Shown here one piece after another: positions 59,778-64,000 of a stretch of 64,000 nucleotides of DNA. The stretch lies in NCBI GenBank assembly GCA_016292015.1, contig JAEEZY010000015.1, positions 124,001-188,000 on the forward strand. Direction: 5' to 3'. Every line of letters begins with the position of its first letter. Within the stretch, counting starts at the first letter, position 1. The position numbers were made by a program, and so were the translations under genes. The notes below the pieces were generated by a model, which made no database searches, had not been told where the DNA came from, and was given only the letters and a program-made list of their open reading frames with translations. The DNA is from Bacteroidales bacterium (GTDB taxonomy: Bacteria; Bacteroidota; Bacteroidia; Bacteroidales; P3).

Positions 59778-60062
59778 TTATTTCTTGCTGTTCTTCACGT
59801 CGTTCATGAAGGTCTTGGCGGGCTTGAAGGCCGGGATATTGTGAGCCGGGATGAGGATGGTCTGGTTCTTGGAAATGTTGCGACCGGTCTTCTCAGCGCG
59901 TTTTTTCACGATGAAGCTGCCGAAGCCACGGAGATATACGTTCTCGCCCTCGGCCAGAGAGTCCTTCACCACGGTCATGAACTCTTCAACTGCTGCCTGA
60001 ATGGCAACTTTCTCGATTCCAGTTTTCTGTGCAATGTCTGCTACGATTTCTGCTTTTGTCAT
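59778..60062 (-). CDS. HU-family DNA-binding protein
   Basis: A 94-residue histone-like protein starting at ATG 60062 (MTKAEIVADIAQKTGI); the longer frame upstream lies over the promoter, whose -7 box TACTTTTG is at 60117-60124. The DNA-binding arm contains GFGSFIVKKRAEKTGRN and the proline at the arm tip is replaced by LIPAHNIPAF sequence typical of HU/IHF. It compacts DNA and shapes local structure. Confidence 0.94.
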   Translation of the reverse strand: MTKAEIVADIAQKTGIEKVAIQAAVEEFMTVVKDSLAEGENVYLRGFGSFIVKKRAEKTGRNISKNQTILIPAHNIPAFKPAKTFMNDVKNSKK

Positions 60063-60247
60063 CTCTTTAAATATTTTTCTGTTTATAAAACTTATTTTTT
60101 CAGTCGAAACGAGTTGCAAAAGTACTAATAAAAAATAAATTACAGAATATTTTTATACTTTTTCAGTGTTTATGTTGGTAAAGTAGTTGATTGTCAGTAA
60201 TTTTTATAATAGGTAGTTTCTGGTTGTATATTGTCTTCCAGCGGTGT

Positions 60248-61108
60248 TTACTCTTTCTCTTCCCGCAAAAAAGTGACATAAAACAGGAAGCCGGCAACAA
60301 TGGTGAAGATGACTATCCACCACCAGTCGAACGATGGCAGTTCGTCGGGCGAGAAACCTAATATTTCGCGATGATAAAGGAAATACATCACTACAATCAA
60401 GGCGTTGTTGAGGAAATGGGCACAGATATTCACCACCACTGAGCGTCCGTAATAGAATAGGTATCCGAGCACAATGCCCATCAACACTCTCGGAACGAAG
60501 GCATACACCTCGCCATGCGCCAAGCTGAAGATGATGGCTGTCACCAGTATTGCTACATGGCCGTTCTTGAACCACTTATGGAATGTCTGCTGCACCACAC
60601 AACGGAAGAACAGCTCTTCGCACACTGCCGGCACAAGGGCTATTATAAGTATGTTGAGTATCAAGCCTGGCACACTCGCATCGGCCATGAAGGATTCGAT
60701 TAATTGCTGGCTCCGCTCGGTGATTTGACGTAGTATTCCCTCGAGCGGTTCGGCGAAATGCCATCCGTCGTTCCACTTGGTTACCTCATCTATGGCCGGC
60801 ACCAACAGCAGCATTATGGCCATGCCGGCAAGTGCCTGTAGCCAGCTACGCCCACGAAAGTCGGCCTTGAGATAACCTCGCTCGTCGCTTTCGTAGAAAA
60901 GGATAAAGAGCACCACTGGCACCAGGAATGTGAGCAGTTGGGTGGCACACTGCACCCAAAGGAGGGTGCGCGTTGCCGTGATGTCACCCCCGAACAGCGG
61001 GATAAGCAGTGTGAGGCATGAGGCTACCAGAAGCATGCCGATGAACATGCCCAGGAACGCCATCAGTTTTGGAAAGGGTTTGGTGTTGGGAAAGATTGGT
61101 GTATGCAT
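60248..61108 (-). CDS. CPBP-family intramembrane metalloprotease
   Basis: A 286-residue integral membrane protein with about seven or eight helices. The CAAX-protease-type motifs are EELFFR (first motif), FSLAHG (second) and HFLNN (third), carrying the usual Glu, Arg, His and Asn. Bacterial members process or sense membrane peptides and some protect against bacteriocins. The specific role is unknown. Confidence 0.9.
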   Translation of the reverse strand: MHTPIFPNTKPFPKLMAFLGMFIGMLLVASCLTLLIPLFGGDITATRTLLWVQCATQLLTFLVPVVLFILFYESDERGYLKADFRGRSWLQALAGMAIMLLLVPAIDEVTKWNDGWHFAEPLEGILRQITERSQQLIESFMADASVPGLILNILIIALVPAVCEELFFRCVVQQTFHKWFKNGHVAILVTAIIFSLAHGEVYAFVPRVLMGIVLGYLFYYGRSVVVNICAHFLNNALIVVMYFLYHREILGFSPDELPSFDWWWIVIFTIVAGFLFYVTFLREEKE

Positions 61109-61135
61109 AATTAAGCGTTTTTTGAAATGTGACTA

Positions 61136-61176
61136 TCAAAAAAGGGAGTTAAAAGCAGGTTTGCCTTCAACTCCCG
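61136..61176 (-). terminator. Terminator of tRNA-Arg
   Basis: GGGAGTT and AACTCCC (61144-61150 and 61169-61175) pair on the minus strand and are followed by TTTTTT. Confidence 0.8.
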
Positions 61177-61185
61177 TCATCCATG

Positions 61186-61259
61186 TGACCCCGGCGGGAT
61201 TCAAACCCACGACCTTCGGAACCGGAATCCGACGTTCTATTCAGCTGAACTACGGGGCC
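61186..61259 (-). tRNA. tRNA-Arg (CCG anticodon)
   Basis: A cloverleaf with acceptor GGCCCCG/CGGGGTC, anticodon stem TCGGA/TCCGA around TTCCGGT (anticodon CCG, reading CGG), and T-loop TTTGAAT. The discriminator is A and CCA is not encoded. Confidence 0.93.
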
Positions 61260-61318
61260 AATCGCTCGATTACAACAATAAGTAACTTACAATATCCCGT
61301 TTTATTGTGTACACATAT

Positions 61319-61981
61319 TCAAAGTTTCTCTGGCATTCGCTCCAATATCGCCTTAAGGTTACCGAACGAACGCTCGCTCAATTCCTTCCAGAAGTCCATA
61401 TACTGCGCGAAATGGTCGGGTGTCGCACCCGGTGTGTCGCTTACGATACGCAGCGACATGAATGGCACCTCCTTAAGGTAGCACACCTGCGCTATCGCCG
61501 CCGACTCCATATCTACCGCCAGCGCGTCGGGGAAGTCCTCTTTTATCTTCTGCAGCGCCTCCTTCGACGTGATGAACTGGTCGCCTGTGCAGGTGAGGCC
61601 TCTCTTAACATTCTTTGCCGACCCTGCCATCGCCGCGTCACACAGCCGGACGTCAGACTCAAACCGCGGCGGCAGCCCCTGCACCTGCCCCTTCTCGTTG
61701 CCGTCGCCGCACCATACGTCGTGATAAACGGTCTTGTCGGCAACCACGATGTCCATCACCTCGAGCGATTGGTCAATGCCGCCCGCCACGCCGCTGCTTA
61801 TGATGCATTCGGGACGATGTTCGTCAATAAGTCGCATGGTGCCAACGGCTGCGTTCACCTTGCCGATGCCGCACCGCGAAAGCACTATCTCGTTGCGGCC
61901 CAGCCGCCCGCTGTCGCCTCCCAGCATCTCACTGAGCATGCGGTATTCGCTCTCCATTGCTATTATAAGCCCTATCTTCAT
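61319..61981 (-). CDS. mtnN: 5'-methylthioadenosine/S-adenosylhomocysteine nucleosidase
   Basis: A 220-residue nucleosidase. ATG 61981 (MKIGLIIAMESEY) is chosen, since the -7 box TACCTTTG is at 62003-62010 inside the longer frame. Conserved parts are SGVAGG, the substrate-binding VDMESAAIAQVCY and SDTPG with the catalytic Asp. It hydrolyses MTA and SAH to adenine and ribosyl products in methionine salvage. Confidence 0.93.
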   Translation of the reverse strand: MKIGLIIAMESEYRMLSEMLGGDSGRLGRNEIVLSRCGIGKVNAAVGTMRLIDEHRPECIISSGVAGGIDQSLEVMDIVVADKTVYHDVWCGDGNEKGQVQGLPPRFESDVRLCDAAMAGSAKNVKRGLTCTGDQFITSKEALQKIKEDFPDALAVDMESAAIAQVCYLKEVPFMSLRIVSDTPGATPDHFAQYMDFWKELSERSFGNLKAILERMPEKL

Positions 61982-62002
61982 AAGTTGATTATTTTGCATT
62001 TG

Positions 62003-62010
62003 CAAAGGTA
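62003..62010 (-). promoter_or_regulatory. -7 box of mtnN
   Basis: TACCTTTG on the minus strand, 21 bases before the chosen start. Confidence 0.5.
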
Positions 62011-62086
62011 CACTTTTTTCGCCAAACGTGTCGAAAAAGCTGGTTAGGATATACTGAATTGGCTTATCGTGCGTTATTTATAAATT

Positions 62087-63319
62087 ATGAGACGCTGGTT
62101 CATCGTTACCATATCCACCATCTTCACCGTCGCCGCGACGGCGCTGGTGTCCATACAGATATGGCAGATTGAGCGTTCGGCGTCGATAAGCGACAGCCTT
62201 TTCAACACCAGCGTCACCGACGCCATGGACGAGGTCATTCGCAACCTCTCGGCCGACAAACATGGCGAGAACAGCCCGTCGCTCGAGTCGCTCGACTACG
62301 ACGCACTTGTGACATCGGTCAACGAGGCTCTGCTGGTCAACGGTGTTGATCTGCTGCCGACGGTGGCGGTAAGTGACATCGGCATGACCTATTTCTACTT
62401 CTGCAGCAAGCCGGGGCAGGAGAAGAAGATGGATGATTCGCCGTTCAAGTACAACATAATCCTCGACGATCGTGGTCAGCCCGCTGACTACTACATCACT
62501 CTCTATTTCTCGGACAAGGCGCTCTACCTTATGAAGAACAGCAATGTGCTGGTGCTTATGAGTATCATGCTTATCGTCATCATCGCTTTGGCATACCTCA
62601 CCATCACGCGCAGCATGTACAACCAACGCAAGATAGACGAGATGAAGACCAACTTCATCAACAATATGACTCACGAGCTGAAGACTCCCATCTCGACCAT
62701 ACGACTGGAGACCTGCTACCTCGCCGAGAACATGGACACGCCTGAGTGCGACACAAAGCACCATATTGGGGTTATACACGACGAGAACGAGCGTATGCTG
62801 CGGTTGGTGGAGGCTGTGTTGCGCAACTCGCGCATGACACGCAAGAAATTCACCCTCAAATATACCGAGATAGACATCAACCGTCTGATAGCCGACGAAG
62901 TGCAGCGGGCGCAGGTGCGCCTCTCCGACGCCAACGGTTCGTCAACCGAGGCCTACACTGCCGAGAAGGTCACTGTTTATGGTGATGCCGACCACCTGTC
63001 GAACATGATAAGCAACCTCATCGACAACGCCATAAAGTACTCACCCAAGAATCCGACCATTAAGGTGACCACCGCCGTGGAGGGCAAATATGTGCGCATC
63101 TGCATTGCCGACAACGGCATCGGCATTTCCAAAGAGGACCGCCGCCACATTTTCGAGAACTTCTACCGCGTCTCCACCGGCGACCGCCACGATGTCAAAG
63201 GTTTCGGCATAGGCCTGAACTATGTGCTTCAGGTTGTCAAGGCGCACAAAGGTAAGGTGGGCATAGAGAGCGAGGTCGGTAAGGGCTCCACATTTATCAT
63301 ACGTCTGCCGAGAGCGTAG
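62087..63319 (+). CDS. Sensor histidine kinase (RprX-like)
   Basis: A 410-residue kinase with two membrane helices (about 4-24 and 153-173) around a periplasmic sensor region. The H-box is NNMTHELKTPISTIRLE (phospho-His196), the N-box is NLIDNAIKYSPKN, and the G-boxes are ADNGIGIS and GFGIGLNYVLQVVKAHKG. The layout and length match the RprX kinases of Bacteroides. The usual RprY-type response regulator is not encoded next to it; the following gene is on the other strand. Confidence 0.92.
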   Translation: MRRWFIVTISTIFTVAATALVSIQIWQIERSASISDSLFNTSVTDAMDEVIRNLSADKHGENSPSLESLDYDALVTSVNEALLVNGVDLLPTVAVSDIGMTYFYFCSKPGQEKKMDDSPFKYNIILDDRGQPADYYITLYFSDKALYLMKNSNVLVLMSIMLIVIIALAYLTITRSMYNQRKIDEMKTNFINNMTHELKTPISTIRLETCYLAENMDTPECDTKHHIGVIHDENERMLRLVEAVLRNSRMTRKKFTLKYTEIDINRLIADEVQRAQVRLSDANGSSTEAYTAEKVTVYGDADHLSNMISNLIDNAIKYSPKNPTIKVTTAVEGKYVRICIADNGIGISKEDRRHIFENFYRVSTGDRHDVKGFGIGLNYVLQVVKAHKGKVGIESEVGKGSTFIIRLPRA

Positions 63320-63364
63320 CCCCCTCGTTCCATACTTGTTGGGCAACTGTAAACCTATGTTTGT

Positions 63365-64000
63365 TTAGTCGCAGGTCTCTTGTCGCTGGCTGTCAATCCT
63401 GCGGCACTCGTCTCGATGAAGCAGATAATCTTGCCAGCTGGCACCCGTCTCATGGCTGAAAGTGCCGCAGCCGTCCGATTTGGCTTTCTGCCTGTTCTGG
63501 TAGCGACGTTTCATCTGTTCGACACTGCGGTACTGGTAGTGGCTCACCTCGATGCGTGCCTTCGCCACCAACCCCCACGGATGCGGATAGCGCCAACGGG
63601 CAAGCCATAGAAGCAGCGGCGAATGTCTCATAAAGCGCCTCTCCTCGCGCCGATGCCGCAAAGCATAGCAGATTCTGTCCCTGTCATCCGCAAAGTCGCC
63701 ACAAAGCAAACCCTCCTCCAAGTCCTCGTGTGTAATCACATAGTCGTTGCTAATCTTCTTCACCGTGCGGCAATACCACGGCACCTTCGACAGAAAGCCT
63801 CGCACATCACCTTTGTAGAACTCGTCGGCATCCAACCTCACACACCACCAGTCGCCGAGGTGCATCTCGTTTCGGAATGCCTTGAACGCGCGTGCTCTGA
63901 GACCGATATGGAACGGCCCCTCATACCGCATGAATGGTACTATTTTTGGGGTTTTGGCAGCCATGCGGTTGATTAGTTCCCATGTGCCGTCGGTGCTGCC
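63365..64000 (-). CDS. Glycosyltransferase family 2-like protein (5' end outside window)
   Basis: The frame is open to the right edge and the first visible codons read GSTDGTWELINR, the classical DNGSTDGT motif of GT2 enzymes, followed by WWCVRLDADEFY with the metal-binding DADE (DxD) site. The visible 211 residues end in a basic tail. The preceding residues lie outside the window. It probably transfers a sugar in surface polysaccharide or glycolipid synthesis. The apparent ATG at 63964 is internal. Confidence 0.85.
   Translation of the reverse strand, partial: GSTDGTWELINRMAAKTPKIVPFMRYEGPFHIGLRARAFKAFRNEMHLGDWWCVRLDADEFYKGDVRGFLSKVPWYCRTVKKISNDYVITHEDLEEGLLCGDFADDRDRICYALRHRREERRFMRHSPLLLWLARWRYPHPWGLVAKARIEVSHYQYRSVEQMKRRYQNRQKAKSDGCGTFSHETGASWQDYLLHRDECRRIDSQRQETCD

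Overview
The window reads as chromosomal DNA of a member of the order Bacteroidales (phylum Bacteroidota). Supporting signs are the Bacteroidota-type -7 promoter box TAnnTTTG in front of many genes, two large secreted proteins with type IX secretion (Por/gliding) sorting tails, Bacteroidales-restricted families (DUF4270, DUF5113-type kinase, GSCFA, GNA1162/DUF4810 lipoproteins), an initiator tRNA with a 1-72 mismatch, and a tiny mS38/COX24-like ribosomal protein. Genus cannot be told from the sequence alone.

Layout. 1-4976: end of pepD, a secreted DNA/RNA nuclease, tRNA-fMet, an AqpZ-like aquaporin followed by dsbD, and a small membrane protein. 5073-8667: a conserved hypothetical, then a TPR-like sensor kinase and its response regulator. 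8839-14389: nadB, maf, a MORN-variant repeat protein, a DUF4270 lipoprotein and a starch-synthase-like N-domain protein, all on the minus strand. 14498-19956: RNase R, an M3 peptidase and a coiled-coil lipoprotein.

19957-26650 is an accessory region and the most interesting part. It starts with about 850 bases of structured non-coding DNA: outward-facing promoter-like inverted repeats, a 40-bp perfect palindrome nested in longer inverted repeats, and an array of GTTGAC motifs about 22 bp apart. This leads through a long leader into a uracil-DNA-glycosylase-like gene. Next come a WYL-domain regulator and, divergent from it, an AT-rich gene for a protein with two PD-(D/E)XK nuclease-like cores. 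A HEAT-like protein gene that overlaps a metallophosphoesterase gene follows. A regulator plus nuclease plus glycosylase grouping, AT-rich and set between housekeeping genes, is a plausible undescribed anti-phage or DNA-processing module; this is inference.

26750-38403 returns to core genes: dnaE, GSCFA, ddl, a radical SAM protein, tRNA-Cys, uvrB, a GH3-family enzyme and a HAD hydrolase. 38485-41280 is a T9SS M6 protease, followed by a gene-poor stretch and the RNase P RNA. 42380-50274 holds two paired lipoproteins, comB, trmO, a further lipoprotein, an EF-hand membrane protein and an FAD-dependent dehydrogenase. 50476-55638 is a 1720-residue T9SS adhesin built from tandem repeats. Upstream of it lie a small hypothetical gene and a candidate small RNA with its own promoter and terminator. 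56552-64000 holds a LolA-like protein, a GH25 lysozyme, RNase G, a 29-residue mS38-like protein, HU, a CPBP protease, tRNA-Arg, mtnN, a sensor kinase and a glycosyltransferase that runs off the right edge.
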